A DNA stretch of 64,000 bases, from the NCBI GenBank assembly GCA_024180945.1, contig JAKSGN010000007.1, forward strand, positions 434,001 to 498,000, written 5' to 3'. Of the stretch, positions 53,799 through 64,000 are shown one piece after another. The stretch comes from Macrophomina tecta (lineage: Eukaryota > Ascomycota > Dothideomycetes > Botryosphaeriales > Botryosphaeriaceae). Each line of letters starts with the position of its first letter. The stretch's first letter is position 1. The translations under genes were made by a program, and so were the position numbers. The notes under the pieces were generated by a model, which did no database searches, was not told where the DNA came from, and saw only the letters and a list, made by a program, of their open reading frames with translations.

Positions 53799-54386
53799 TC
53801 ACGGGGACTTACAGCATTCAAAGCCTCTATCACTGGCTTCCCGGATGGTGGAAGACAGACCGCTCTCGACCGTGATGCCAGCCACGAGTATGTGGGTGAC
53901 GGCGCGGGCCTTGAGTTTGTGCAGCAATTCGGTGTTCCAGAAAGCGCCCTTTCCCGACTTGTCTATCACCACCTCTCCGGGAATGGGGCGAAGCTCATCA
54001 ATGATGTCGTGGCCATATTGGCCGCGCACCAGGTAGCGGCCCATGGAGCCCTTATCTCCAACGGTAATGCCAGCATTGCCGCGGGAGTGTGCTTGGCGCG
54101 CCAAAGTGATCGATGGGCAATCAGACAGGTCGGGCTCAAAGCCCACGCGGGTGTGGAAGACTGGCAGACGAGCCGCCCGGCAAGCGTCCAGCAGCCGCAT
54201 GACGGGGCGAACGCAAGCCTGGACGGCCTCGAGGTTTGCGCCAACGCCGTGGGAGAAGCCACCCTCGACCAGGAAATCGCGCTGCATGTCGATCACGAGC
54301 AGGGCAGTGTGGCGCGAGGGGAAGCTGAAAGGAAAGGGTTTGGCGTCGACGGCCAGGTGCGAGGGGCCAGTGCTACTGGACGCCAT
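53799..54386 (-). CDS. Isochorismatase-family cysteine hydrolase, possibly inactive; 3' end uncertain
   Basis: The frame gives 195 residues with HTALLVIDMQRDFLVEGGFS (catalytic Asp), VIDKSGKGAFWNTEL (catalytic Lys) and the motif VAGITVESGLSSTIREASDR. In the family this last motif has the nucleophile Cys where Gly stands here (ESGLSS against the usual E-x-C-V/L-x-x), so the catalytic residue appears lost. The frame stops soon after GFECCK. A good donor (T/GTAAGT) at that point suggests a further exon, but the candidates that resemble the family end (DAYVQTAVSTLDG near 53660) cannot be joined in frame. Homologues include biuret hydrolase and N-carbamoylsarcosine amidase. Together with the linked allophanate-hydrolase-like gene, this suggests nitrogen scavenging, perhaps with a decayed partner. 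Confidence 0.7.
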   Translation of the reverse strand: MASSSTGPSHLAVDAKPFPFSFPSRHTALLVIDMQRDFLVEGGFSHGVGANLEAVQACVRPVMRLLDACRAARLPVFHTRVGFEPDLSDCPSITLARQAHSRGNAGITVGDKGSMGRYLVRGQYGHDIIDELRPIPGEVVIDKSGKGAFWNTELLHKLKARAVTHILVAGITVESGLSSTIREASDRGFECCKSP

Positions 54387-54980
54387 GGTTGCGGTGGTGT
54401 GGGAAGAAACGGGGCGCGAGGTTGTCTTCTCGAAGGCCGTGGGCGGGAGCGGAAACGGGACGGATTAAGAGGCTGTGTTATTAGGGGCCGTGAAGCTATG
54501 AAACAGGTCGTGGGTTTTTCATTTCTTGCAGCCCCAATCAAGCCTTTTCCGCGGCCCACAGCCGCCAGCTTGTTCCCAGTGCGGGGCGAGGGCTAGGGAT
54601 GCGCTTATTAAGAGGGTGGAAGCAGAGGCCGAACGCAGCCAGGCAGCGGGCATTTTCAGGCCAGGAGAAGGGATGGCCGCCGCGAGTAAGGAAGCGTGCT
54701 GGGCGGGCAGAGCATCTGAGCGTTTGGGTTGCGGAGGTGTTCCGTTGAGGGTGCTGCAGTGCAGTGCAGTGCAGGCTCCGCTGTGCCCGCGCTGCCGGGT
54801 CGAGGCACTGGCACGGGCCACTGCTGCTCAACCACCCGCACCCGCCTGCACCGCCTGAGCTACCGCCGCTTCGACTCCACCAGACGCGCCGACGCGCCCT
54901 CGATCCCATCTGTCCTCTGCGCCCGCACCCCCGCCATCGACCCGCCCGAGCTGCCCCGACCGCGACCCCAGCTGCCCGCC
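54387..54980. promoter_or_regulatory. Divergent promoter between the hydrolase and ARP8
   Basis: About 590 bp, GC-rich, shared by two divergent genes. A short repeat GTGCAGTGCAGTGCAGTGCAG lies near 54751. No gene seen. Confidence 0.4.
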
Positions 54981-57900
54981 ATGGTTGGCAAGAAATCCGG
55001 CCGCGCCCTCATGAGGGATGAAGGTACGTCCTGGACGAGAGCTGCCTTCTGTCGCCTCACTCGTCGCGCGTCGCATTGAAGCTGTGTGCTGACTTCTGCC
55101 GTGCAATGTCCAGGCCTGGAGAGGACGGATAACAACCTGGACCTCACTACATGGCCTCAGGTTAGCATGATCAACCAGAAGAACTACTACACGTCTGTAA
55201 CCCCCTCCCCCCAGCCCTTTCCTCTCGCATCCTCTGCTCGCTACCAAACTCCCGTTCCTGCGCTTTTGTCTTCCAATCCCCGGTTAAGCAACCAATGCCG
55301 CATCAATATATGGCCCGTGGGAGAATGGAAGAAACTATAGTCCCGGTCAGCAGCGACTCGAGGGAGGCACAACCAGTGGGAAACGACAACTCCAGAGTAC
55401 AGGATTGTCTTTGCTGTCTTCGCTGCGGAGATCCCTCGGCCGCGATCATAACCCACTGCGACACCACATATCCTTTGTTTCACCGTCATCGAGCCCGGTG
55501 TATTCAGCAATTCCTTGTCGTTGGACCAACGTTTCGTACACCCAGCGCAACTCTCTCTCTCTCTCTCCTGCCAACATCCTGTTTACCAAGCCGGTGGCAA
55601 TAAGACGAAGATGTTTCGGCGTTTCGGTTTCCCCCGAGATAATAACGGTTTCCTCATCGCCAAATTGCATCCTTGATGGGTCTCCGGTGATTGCGTTCCC
55701 ATCTTACTTCTGGAACGTAGTTACATCTTCCCGAACCGAAATAAGTACCCGCCAGCTGCTCTGAGCAGCCCTTTTAGAGATAATTTTGGCGCGACAACTC
55801 AACTACCCTCAAACAACTTCCAAACCCGATTTTCGACTACTGAAGCGGCTTCGTTCATAGTGGCCATGTCAGCCTCTAGGCATACATACCCCGCTGAGAG
55901 ATGCCTTTCATTTTTCTCGGAATTACCATTCCTTTCATGGCCTCTGGAAGCGCCCTATTCCTCCGCAATTTGGACACCTGTTTCTGCAGGCCCGGCCGTT
56001 CGCACTGCCTTTGTACAACATCGGCCGTGGGCGAAAGATCCAGCACAGTCAAGCATCACATCGGTTCAGCCTCAACCGACACTCTCCTGGCCTTCTAGGA
56101 TTTTCAGGACTCTCCATAGAGTTATTATCTCGTGTGCTCCAGAACTGGCCAACACTTCTTTGCGCTGCCCTGTCTCTTGGCCCTAGCTGTCCTTCCGCAT
56201 TGCGCAATGCTTTTTATTCATTTCATTTCATTTAGAAATAGTGTGCTGACATGCAAATCAGTGAATACTTGAAGCGCGACGATCAATTCCTCGCATACCG
56301 GACTCAGCAAGAAGAGGCAACAAACCGCATGGTCCAACAAGCAAGAGATAAAGACAGAGCTTTGGCACAGGGCGTGGAAGTCAACGAAGAAGATGAGAGC
56401 GGCGCTACCACAGCAACACAGGAGGCCTTCGGTTCAAAGATTGTCGTCATACACCCTGGAAGCCAAAACTTGCGAATAGGCCTGGCAAGCGATGCTCTAC
56501 CGAAGACAGTTCCCATGGTCATTGCACGGAAATGGCCTCAGAGTGAAGCAGAGGAAGATGGAGGTGAACCTCTCCCGAAACGCATCAAGATGGACGGCGA
56601 GATTCCGGAAGAACCTGATAAGTGGTTCGGCGAAGACTTCTCTTCCCAGTACATTTCCATGTCGAATGACTTGAAGCAACGTATGCGAGCGAACAAACGG
56701 AGGGTGTTGCCGAACTCAAAGGAATTGGTGGTCAACTACAACAAGCGAACACCGCCGGAGGTTATCAGCGAACACAACGACCCGCATCGCGTTGAATGGA
56801 CAGAAATCCCATCGGATGCGCCTGACTACATTCTGGGTCAGGCTGCCCTGCGCATCCCGGACAATTCGAAACCTCGCTACAAGCTTTTCTGGCCTATTCG
56901 CTACGGATGGTTCAACGAGCAGGATTACACGACGAAAAATGCCCTTTACCAAGATGTGTCTTTGATCATCGAGCACGCCATAACCTCCGAACTCGGATTG
57001 AAGCACAAGAAAGACTGGTCGCAGTACGGGTGTGTCTGCATTATCCCCGACCTTTTCGAGCGCAATTACGTCACACAAATGCTCGACATTCTGCTGCGCG
57101 ATCTCGGGTTCGGCCGCGTATGCTTCCAACAAGAAAGTCTTTCTGCGACTTTCGGTGCCGGCTACTCCAGCTCCTGCATCGTTGACCTTGGAGCACAGAA
57201 GACATCAGTCTGTTGCGTTGATGAGGGCATGTGTATTGAAGACTCCCGGGTTAACTTGAAGTTTGGTGGTTCGGATGTCACAGAGACATTCATACGAATG
57301 ATGTTGCATGACCATTTTCCCTATTCAGACATCAACCTGAAGAGGAGATACGACTGGCTTCTGGCTGAGGAACTCAAGCAGAAGTTCTGCACGATGAACG
57401 AGGCGGATATCAGTGTGCAGCTGTACGACTTTCATTTGAGAGCTTTTGGGGAGGACACAAGAAAGTATTTTTTCAAATGTTATGATGAAACCATGTTGGC
57501 TCCTATGGTGAGTGGACTATTTATATATCCCGTTCTCAAGACTGACTGGCTCCAGGGTTACTTCCATCCTACAATTTTCGATCATTCGGAAAAGCTCAGG
57601 AGACGTCGGAAGCTCATTGACCGGTCATATGACCTGTATGACGGATCACCAAATGATCCTCAATCTGCCGCGCAAAGCACCATTATTGAAAGTGCTGCGC
57701 CGCCGCAGCCAGCAGCTGTCAGCAATGCTGCTCCAGACACCAAGCCACCGCCGATGATGGTTGCGGCAACCCCAAGTCGTCCTAACCCCGCTGGTCTAGT
57801 GGCTCGTCTCAATGAACAGGAGGGAACACCTCGTTCATCAGTCGCCGGCTCGCCTGGACCGGATGGCGCTGGCACTCCACAGCCGCCCCGTGAAACTCCT

Positions 57901-58362
57901 GCCGTTGGCGGGGCGCCCGGCGAAGGAGGAAGCTTCGGGGCCACAAGTATCTTCTTCGACCCTACGTTGGAAAAGATCAAGGCGGCCGAAGAACGCGACA
58001 AAATCCTCCCGATTGCTGGTCTTGACACAGCCATCATGAGTTCAATCCAACAGGGCGCACGTGGAGACGACCGCAAAGCGCGCGACTTCTACGGAGGAAT
58101 CATGGTCATTGGCGGCGGCAGTAAGATTGCTGGCTTCATGCCGTTCCTGGAGGACAGGTTGCGGTCACTACTGCCCGGTCTTGGCAAGGACATCCTCATC
58201 GGCGCGCCACCGAGAGATCTTGATCCTCAGGTTTTGGTATGGAAGGGCGGCAGTGTCTTCGGAAAGCTGAGTAGCAGCGGCAATGATAGCTGGGTCTCAC
58301 AGAAGGAGTATGATATCCTTGGGAGTCGGCTGCTGATGAACAAGTGCATGTTCTTGTGGTAG
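54981..58362 (+). CDS. arp8: Actin-related protein 8 of the INO80 chromatin-remodelling complex
   Basis: Four exons (54981-55023, 55114-55192, 56262-57507, 57556-58362) give 724 residues. The N-terminus MVGKKSGRALMRDEGLERTD, then NNLDLTTWPQVSMINQKNYY and TEYLKRDDQFLAYRTQQEEA is that of filamentous-fungal Arp8, which shows that the two small 5' exons belong here. The actin fold is clear: IVVIHPGSQNLRIGLASDAL, CVCIIPDLFERNYVTQMLDI, YSSSCIVDLGAQKTSVCCVD, and a late block GGIMVIGGGSKIAGFMPFLE. A Pro/Ser-rich insertion lies at about residues 480-580. The second intron is 1069 bp, far longer than the others (90 and 48 bp). Arp8 is nuclear and binds nucleosomes/histones within INO80. The 48 bp last intron is in frame, so read-through is also possible. 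Confidence 0.92.
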
Positions 58363-58632
58363 GGCTAGGGGTCAACGGCGCTGGCGAAACAGAAAACGGG
58401 AGTTCCCGCGAGAGAATGGTAGCTTCCATGATAGAATTCACGGTTTTGCTCATGATGAATTGATTCGTTCGTTGCTGCTGGACGGCACGGAGCTCTCTCA
58501 CCGCCCGCGAGCTGCCACCACGCATGCGCACGGACCCGTGGACGTCAACCTCGAACGCGCTGTTGTCGACTTTCTTAATCGCACCTCCATTCCTTCTCAA
58601 CCTCACAACCCCTCCCCTGTCATACCTCCAAG
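58363..58632. other. Short intergenic region between ARP8 and PAF1
   Basis: 270 bp holding the ARP8 3' end and the PAF1 promoter; the last 60 bp are pyrimidine-rich. No gene. Confidence 0.5.
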
Positions 58633-60083
58633 ATGGCGAGCGGCGGGCGCGTCTACCACCAGGACTACATCGCACGGATACGATACTCGAATGCGCTACC
58701 TCCGCCGCCTAATCCCCCGAAGCTCCTTGAGATACCCAACACCGGTCTGGCTAGCGGCCAGTACACCTCCGCCGGATTCGCATCGCGCCTCGCCAGAGAG
58801 CAACCGCTGAACGTCGAAGCCGATGCCGAACTTGGAATGCCCATAGACCTCGTCGGTCTGCCGGGCGTATTCGAGGGAGATGACGCTGGTGAGCCCCCTC
58901 GGCATCGCCTCACGTATGCGCAACACAGCTAACGGCTCCCCCAGTACTCCTTGCACCCGAAAACCCCATGCCCCTTCACCCTCATGACCGCGCCCTGCTA
59001 AAACCCCTGTCGAGCCTCGGCAAGCCCTCGTCAATTGCTGGCGGCGTCAGCTTCCTGCGGCGAACGGAGTATATGACCGCCGCGGGCGGCAGTAGCCACA
59101 GCGGACTGCGCGACTCGGCGGGCAGGCGGGCGGCACCCAAGCGCAAGAAGCAGACGGATGCGGAGAAGAATGAGCCGATCAACATCTTGCGCTCGATACT
59201 CAAGGGCTTCGACATCGCGCATCCGGAGGACGCGTACAAGGGCCAGGACACGGTGCAGAACCTGCGCGCCGAGGAGATCACGCAGGAGGAGCGCCGAGCG
59301 TGGGACAACCCAAAGCACCCGCTCAATCCTTCGCTCAAGCTCGTCGACTCGTACCCCATCCTGCCCGACCTCGACGCCGTCACCGAGACAGGCGGCTACA
59401 TCGTCGCCAAGTTCCAGACCAACCCCATCGCGGCGCAGGGCAGCTCGTACGACGACCGCGTCGACGTGAGCCTGCTGCGCGTGCTCGAGCCCACGGCTGA
59501 GCAGGAGGACGCGTACCGCACGAAGCTCGCCGAGCACGAGGCCGCCGACCCGGAGGTCCGCGCGACGAAGCCCCCACCCCAGCCTGACTACGACTATGAG
59601 TTCTTCCTGCCCAGCTCCCGTGACGCGGTGCGCGGCATCAAGCGCAAATTCAGCCCGAATGACCCTGAGCGCGACGACGACGCGCTGTACGACTACACCA
59701 ACGCGGAGGGCAAGCGCTGCTTCAAGTTCGACCGCGTCCGCTGCTACGAGACGTATCAGCAGGCCGGCAACCCACAGGAGCCGTACGATGACACCGTCGC
59801 GCTCGCGCTGCACGACCCGGAGATGGACGTCGGCGCCGTGCCCGGCCAGGGCAGTAGACTGCAGAAGGGCGCGTACTATTACCCGATCGTGCAGCGCACG
59901 TTTATTCGGCCGAAGAGGAAGGCTACCCGCGCGGGCGTCGTGGGCGTTGCGAGTCAGCCGAACGACGAGCAGGAGAACAGGGTGGATGTGCTGGAGATCG
60001 AGGTCAGGGAGCCGGACGAGAAGGAGGTTGCGGATAGGCAGGCGTTTAAAGAGAAGATGGATGGCGAGGAGGCTGATGCGTGA
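58633..60083 (+). CDS. paf1: RNA polymerase II-associated PAF1 complex subunit Paf1
   Basis: Two exons (58633-58888, 58945-60083; 56 bp intron) give 464 residues. The start MASGGRVYHQDYIARIRYSN with NALPPPPNPPKLLEIP is the conserved Paf1 N-terminus. It continues DLVGLPGVFEGD, LHPHDRALLKPLSSLGK, VSFLRRTEYMTA, then KQTDAEKNEPINILRSILKG and FDIAHPEDAYKGQDT. The middle domain has PILPDLDAVTETGGYIVAKF and YDYEFFLPSS. The acidic/charged C-terminus ends EKMDGEEADA. Paf1 is the core subunit of the transcription-elongation complex that promotes H2B ubiquitylation and H3K4/K36 methylation. It lies tandem to ARP8, another chromatin gene, but a functional link from this is not implied. Confidence 0.93.
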
Positions 60084-61683
60084 GGAGAGGGTGGTGTTGT
60101 GAAGGGGTTTCGAGAAGCGGGCGCGATCAGTCTATATTCGCGGGTCGGAGCATGGAAAGGTTTTGGGTTTATTTTCTGTTTTCTCACTCAAAAGAGCATT
60201 GGTGTGCGAGGTGGCAATCGGGCGCATAGTGGAGAAAAATCATCTCTATTTGCAATGCGGCAGAGCTGTAGGCTAAGTACTGCGATATCCAATGAAGAAG
60301 CATTTGGATCCGAGCTCCCGCTTTGGGAAATCAACTTGCTGGTGGTATTTGGTATCTGGTTTCCTGATTAAGGTGACGTGAGAAGAAAGCAAGCCAGGTT
60401 GTGCCAGAGGATCCTGCATTGGGCTGAGCATACTCTACTCACCAACGAGGTATGTTTCGCTAGTGACATTTGTATCAGGAAAGTCAAGTGGACCTTAAGA
60501 GGTATTCTGAATTCCTTGGTCCACGCACTTTTTCGCCGATACAATCCAGTCCCCTATAAAAAGTCATTGGGCAGTTGGTGTTACGCCGTTACTCTTTCTA
60601 TGGGAGGTCGGGCGTATCGTCGGGTAGCGTAGGCTTTCGGGGGGCCATGGCAGTAGGCAGCGGCATTAACTATTAGTAAGTATAATTTCTAGAAAGTCTA
60701 CGCTATCTAATGATGTATTTAATCTTTTCTAGAGAGAGTAACGGCGTAATAAAAGTAGTAGAGATAGTAAGGATATAAAGATAGCTAATATAGATAGTTA
60801 TCTGTTAGAAATATCCGCCAGTTCCACCAACACTAGCATCAGGGGGTGGGGTAATAAGAGGCCTCTTAGCAATATGGAGTAACTGGACGCGTTCCGTCCT
60901 TTTGCTCCATTCCAACATTATCTTAACTAAATCAGGCATTGAGGCATTGATCAGCCAACGATTGGGCTCATGCTCCATCAAGATTAGTGAAGATAAGCCT
61001 TGATGATCTTTATCTTATGCAGCACAATGGTGTTCTTATGGTGGATGAGGTGGGTAAACAGCCTTTTGCACTGCCACTACCGCCGCGAAAAACGGACCGA
61101 CCATTTTGTGGGTTGTATGACGAAAAGTAGAGATACCTAGCTAGGATGCAGTCGGCTTATTGCTGCCGAGTCCTCGGGTATGGTAACTGTGCAATGAGGA
61201 ATAGGATGCCCAGCAGAGGTGACGCGGTCCAATCTCCCGAGGTTGGCGCGACGTCCACCGGCAAAGTCACTGGCGAATACCGGGAGCATCCATACTGGGG
61301 TTATGTTTCTGTGCGAACAGAAGCCAAGAGTCGATAATGCAAACGGCTTCCTGGGGAGGGGAAGCGCGACGGGCGCCGGAACAAATTCGGTCGGTATTGC
61401 TGCGTAGTCGGCTCGGCGTATGCACCTCATACAGACGTACTGATTCGGAGTCCTCGTCATCATGCGTAGCACAGCCTCCATTCCAAGCACGCTATATTAG
61501 CCTCAGATATGACATTAGTCTCTTGGCTACACGCGTGCTTTGTTTATAGGACGAGTATAAAGTATACTACTCTTTTAACAGAAGTCTTCTTTTTCAGTCA
61601 TTGCCAGCTCAAGAGTTCAATCTCAACTTTTAGTGGTGTGCCAAGTTGAAGCTTCTTGTTGAATCTTTCTAAACGTCCCTACG
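60084..61683. other. AT-rich gap, RIP-like composition in part
   Basis: About 1.6 kb with no supported gene. The stretch 60660-60830 is strongly AT-rich and dense in TA steps (for example TAGATAGTTATCTGTTAG), quite unlike the GC-rich PAF1 gene beside it. This fits a short relic of a RIP-mutated repeat. The part from 61140 to 61500 has returned to mixed composition and carries only short frames. TATAAAGTATAC near 61556 could serve the dehydrogenase promoter. Confidence 0.45.
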
Positions 61684-62842
61684 ATGGCGCTCAACATCAC
61701 GAACGCTACCATGAGGGGGGTCGTGTATACGGGCACACCATTCCAGATGGTAGTCCAAGACCTACCTATGCCAATTATCCAGAATCAAACTGACGCCATC
61801 GTCCGAATTACTACCTCCGCCCTCTGCGGGTCAGACCTTCACGTCTATCGCGGCGTATACGGTGCCGGTCCTAGGCCAATGGGCCACGAAGCTGTGGGCT
61901 ACGTCTCCGAACTGGGGAGCGCGGTGACTTCGCTCGCGATCGGTGATTATGTCGTCATTCCTGATACTCCCAGCGACGGTATCGTTCAGCTCGAACCCAG
62001 TTCCCAGACATACTATGGTACTGAAGAGTTGGGCGGCTTGCAAGGTATGTCTTGCAGCTCTCCTGTTGCCGATATCTTACGACGTATGCTAAGGGCCATC
62101 AGCGCAATATGCACGTGTTCCCTTCGCCGATAGCAACCTCATTCCCATTCCACTCACCCACAACACAACCAACGCAACGATTGAGCAATCTTACCTAACC
62201 GTTTCCGACATCCTTCCAACTGCATGGTCCGCCGTCACATGGTCCGGATTCGAACCTGGTGATACAGTCGCTGTCTGGGGTGCAGGTCCCGTAGGACTCG
62301 TCGCCGCATACATTGCCATCCACCGCGGAGCCTCCAACGTCTATATCATCGACCACGTAGAACAACGACTCGAAAGAGCCGCCTCGATCGGTGCCATCCC
62401 CATCAACTTCGTCGAATCTGATCCCGTGGAGCAAATTCTCGCCTACGAGCCGTTCGGTGTCGGTCGCTCTGTCGACTGCGTTGGTAACGAAACATTGAAC
62501 GCGAATCTCACCATCGACGAGGATATCTTGTTGCACCAGACCATCGCCGCCACGCGCTTTGGCGGAGGCATAGGCACCGTCGGCATTTACAGAGGTGGGC
62601 CGGATGTCGTGACTGGCAATGCGACTGATTTTCCTGTTGCGCAATTTTGGAGCAAGGCATTGAGTTGGAGGGGCGGCCCTGTCGTTCCGCTTCGACTAGC
62701 GCCTGAGATGGTACCGCTTGTCTCCAGCGGAAGGTTCAATCTAAGCTTCATAGGGACGGCAGAGATTGGGATTGAAGAGGTGCCGGAATATTACGAGCGT
62801 TTCAACGTGTGGGAGGAGATGAAAGTATTCATCCACCCTTGA
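61684..62842 (+). CDS. GroES-like zinc-type alcohol dehydrogenase (MDR family)
   Basis: Two exons (61684-62044, 62103-62842; 58 bp intron) give 366 residues. The N-terminal GroES-like domain has MRGVVYTGTPFQMVVQDLPM, ALCGSDLHVYRGVYGAG and MGHEAVGYVSELGSAV. The Rossmann fold follows: AVWGAGPVGLVAAYIAIHRG and VYIIDHVEQRLERAASIGA. The catalytic-zinc ligands Cys (CGSDLH) and the GHE motif are present. The four-cysteine structural zinc loop is absent; that region reads PSDGIVQLEPSSQTYYGTEE. This is common in fungal secondary or aldehyde-type members. It resembles glutathione-independent formaldehyde or sugar-type dehydrogenases in outline. Substrate unknown. It may belong with the FAD oxidase at the window edge. 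Confidence 0.88.
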
Positions 62843-63712
62843 GATGGTGCGTTCGGCCGAAAACACAGTTTCCCCTTGGCAATTTTAAGACTTTTTGGGG
62901 AGCATTGATTGGATGGTGGATTAGGGCACTAGAGTGATGTGAATACTAGCCGACTTGTGCCGACATGTGTTTCTAGGTGCACATTCGAAATATATAACCG
63001 CCTGTCCTGCCGATACTAAGAAACTTCCCTCCTCCTCAAAATGGCGCGATACTTCCGATCTGGCTGCAAAATCGCGACCTCCTTCGTACCCAGTACCAAT
63101 CCATTGTCCTTAAGCTCAACATCATCCAAACGAATTCAAAAATTCCGATATCAGAGCAAACGAACCTTCCAGCACAGCCCTCCTCGAACCCGCCCTCGCC
63201 ATCATCGGCCACGTGCACAAGATATACTATGCCTATCTATCGATATTTTGGTCCTGAGATCGGGGGCTGAAGGCGTTGAATGATTCTTTTTGCAACCGAA
63301 AGGCCAGGTAGAGCTGCTGGGCTGCAAAAGAAAAAGGCTGCAGGAAGAGCAGACAAAAGAACAACGGCTGGGTTGCGAAATCTCAATGATCGATGGGTCT
63401 CGAAAGCTGTGATTATGTCTTCGGCGTGTTCTTTGGATGCAGAAACTTCTCTATTACCTTTACGAACTCGGTACACATTATGGCTCTGAGGTGTCTTCTT
63501 TTATCTGCTTTAAGCATGTATGCTCGCGTCGTCCATACGAACGGCTCTGAATTTGGTTGGCGTACTGTGGTGCGAGAGCCTCACGTCGACCGCTTTCTGG
63601 AACATACGGCTAGGCTTCTACAGGTATATGGCGGTGGCAGGTGTGGTTAAGGAATCTTTATAGATCTATATCTATGAACTATTTAACCGATAATATTTCA
63701 GCACAAGGCGAG
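62843..63712. other. Intergenic region, fragmentary frames only
   Basis: About 870 bp. On the minus strand near 63020-63130 a frame reads DDVELKDNGLVLGTKEVAIL and QPDRKYRAILRRREVS before a stop, which has a coding look but no supported upstream exon. It may be a gene relic. Otherwise nothing recognisable. Confidence 0.4.
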
Positions 63713-64000
63713 CTAGAGGAGCTTGAAATAACTGCGGCAGAGTCCCTGAGAGGTGAAAATGCCGGTGGGATCAACGCTCCGCTGGATGCTCCGCAGCCTT
63801 TCTACATTTTCTGCTGGGAAGTGGGCGAAAGGATCCTGAGTCCTGAGAGCATAGTTGATGTACAGGTAGGGGTGGTACAGCCCGGCGTCCGTAGCAGCCG
63901 CCGTAGCTCTTTCGATCCATCTGTCGGCATGACGATAGACAACCACGTCATCGTCGGCGTTCAGCCAGGTGAAGATCAAGAGCTTGACTGGTGATCGAGA
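63713..64000 (-). CDS. C-terminus of a BBE-type FAD-linked oxidase; gene continues beyond the window
   Basis: The last 95 codons of a gene entering from the right edge. The frame is open to position 64000 (SRSPVKLLIFTWLNADDDVV). The end ENVERLRSIQRSVDPTGIFT followed by SQGLCRSYFKLL is the conserved C-terminus of fungal FAD-binding PCMH/berberine-bridge-like oxidoreductases, where SVDPTGIF closes the fold. These flavin enzymes oxidise sugars, alcohols or metabolites and are frequent in secondary-metabolite loci. The FAD-attachment domain lies outside the window. Convergent with the alcohol dehydrogenase. Confidence 0.78.
   Translation of the reverse strand, partial: SRSPVKLLIFTWLNADDDVVVYRHADRWIERATAAATDAGLYHPYLYINYALRTQDPFAHFPAENVERLRSIQRSVDPTGIFTSQGLCRSYFKLL

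Noticed and set aside
57508..57555. Reading through ARP8 intron 3 as coding sequence
   Set aside because: The 48 bp are in frame, but GTGAGT donor, ACTGAC branch site and CCAG acceptor together with family spacing favour an intron.
1..64000. CRISPR arrays, prokaryotic operons or phage modules
   Set aside because: None seen. The intron-rich gene structure and protein families are those of a fungal nuclear genome.

Overview
The window is nuclear DNA of a filamentous ascomycete (Pezizomycotina). Most genes carry short spliceosomal introns of about 50-110 bp with GT...AG ends and a CTAAC/CTGAC-like branch site. Products include fungus-specific families: Zn2Cys6 regulators, RTA1, KapC-type bZIP and GPI-anchored Ser/Thr-rich proteins. 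A transposon carries mutations of the type made by repeat-induced point mutation (RIP). I suspect Dothideomycetes, but the sequence does not prove the class.

Left edge (1-7.5 kb): the start of a family-28 sterol-type glycosyltransferase with an apparent one-base frameshift; a UPC2-like Zn2Cys6 regulator converging on an RTA1 lipid-exporter-like gene; and a protein with a STAND-type N-terminal domain.

Centre left (7.5-25.2 kb): the most interesting region. Six genes look like a specialised alpha-keto-acid chain-elongation locus: a Zn2Cys6 pathway-type regulator (7566-10378), an isopropylmalate isomerase paralogue (11026-13521), a branched-chain aminotransferase (14740-18254), a monocarboxylate-type MFS transporter (19047-20713), a non-heme Fe(II)/2-oxoglutarate dioxygenase (21493-22582) and an isopropylmalate synthase (23171-25122). 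Together they could condense a 2-keto acid with acetyl-CoA, isomerise the product, transaminate the one-carbon-longer keto acid, hydroxylate it and export it. The logic matches the homotyrosine (hty) genes of echinocandin producers. No isopropylmalate dehydrogenase and no peptide synthetase lie in the window. The aminotransferase is split by a 1.85 kb Fot1/pogo-type DNA transposon sitting inside an intron, with 54 bp perfect inverted repeats, a TA duplication, five RIP-type nonsense codons and a frameshift. The cluster promoters share a recurrent GGTCCG/CGGACC hexamer.

Centre to right (26.5-60.1 kb): mostly conserved housekeeping genes. They are a secreted protein, a KapC-like bZIP factor, an EF-hand MscS channel, a GPI-anchored protein, a DUF2458-like protein, a COX14-like assembly factor, a Cys-rich membrane protein, a NOL8-like nucleolar protein, a two-helix membrane protein, ARL1, an allophanate-hydrolase-like amidase next to an isochorismatase-type hydrolase, ARP8 of INO80 and PAF1.

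Right edge (60.1-64 kb): an AT-rich, degenerate-looking gap, then a GroES-like alcohol dehydrogenase and the C-terminus of a BBE-type FAD oxidase. This may be the start of another accessory region.

Exon boundaries were read by eye from splice signals, reading frame and remembered family patterns. For multi-exon genes the joined length is a multiple of three unless stated otherwise.
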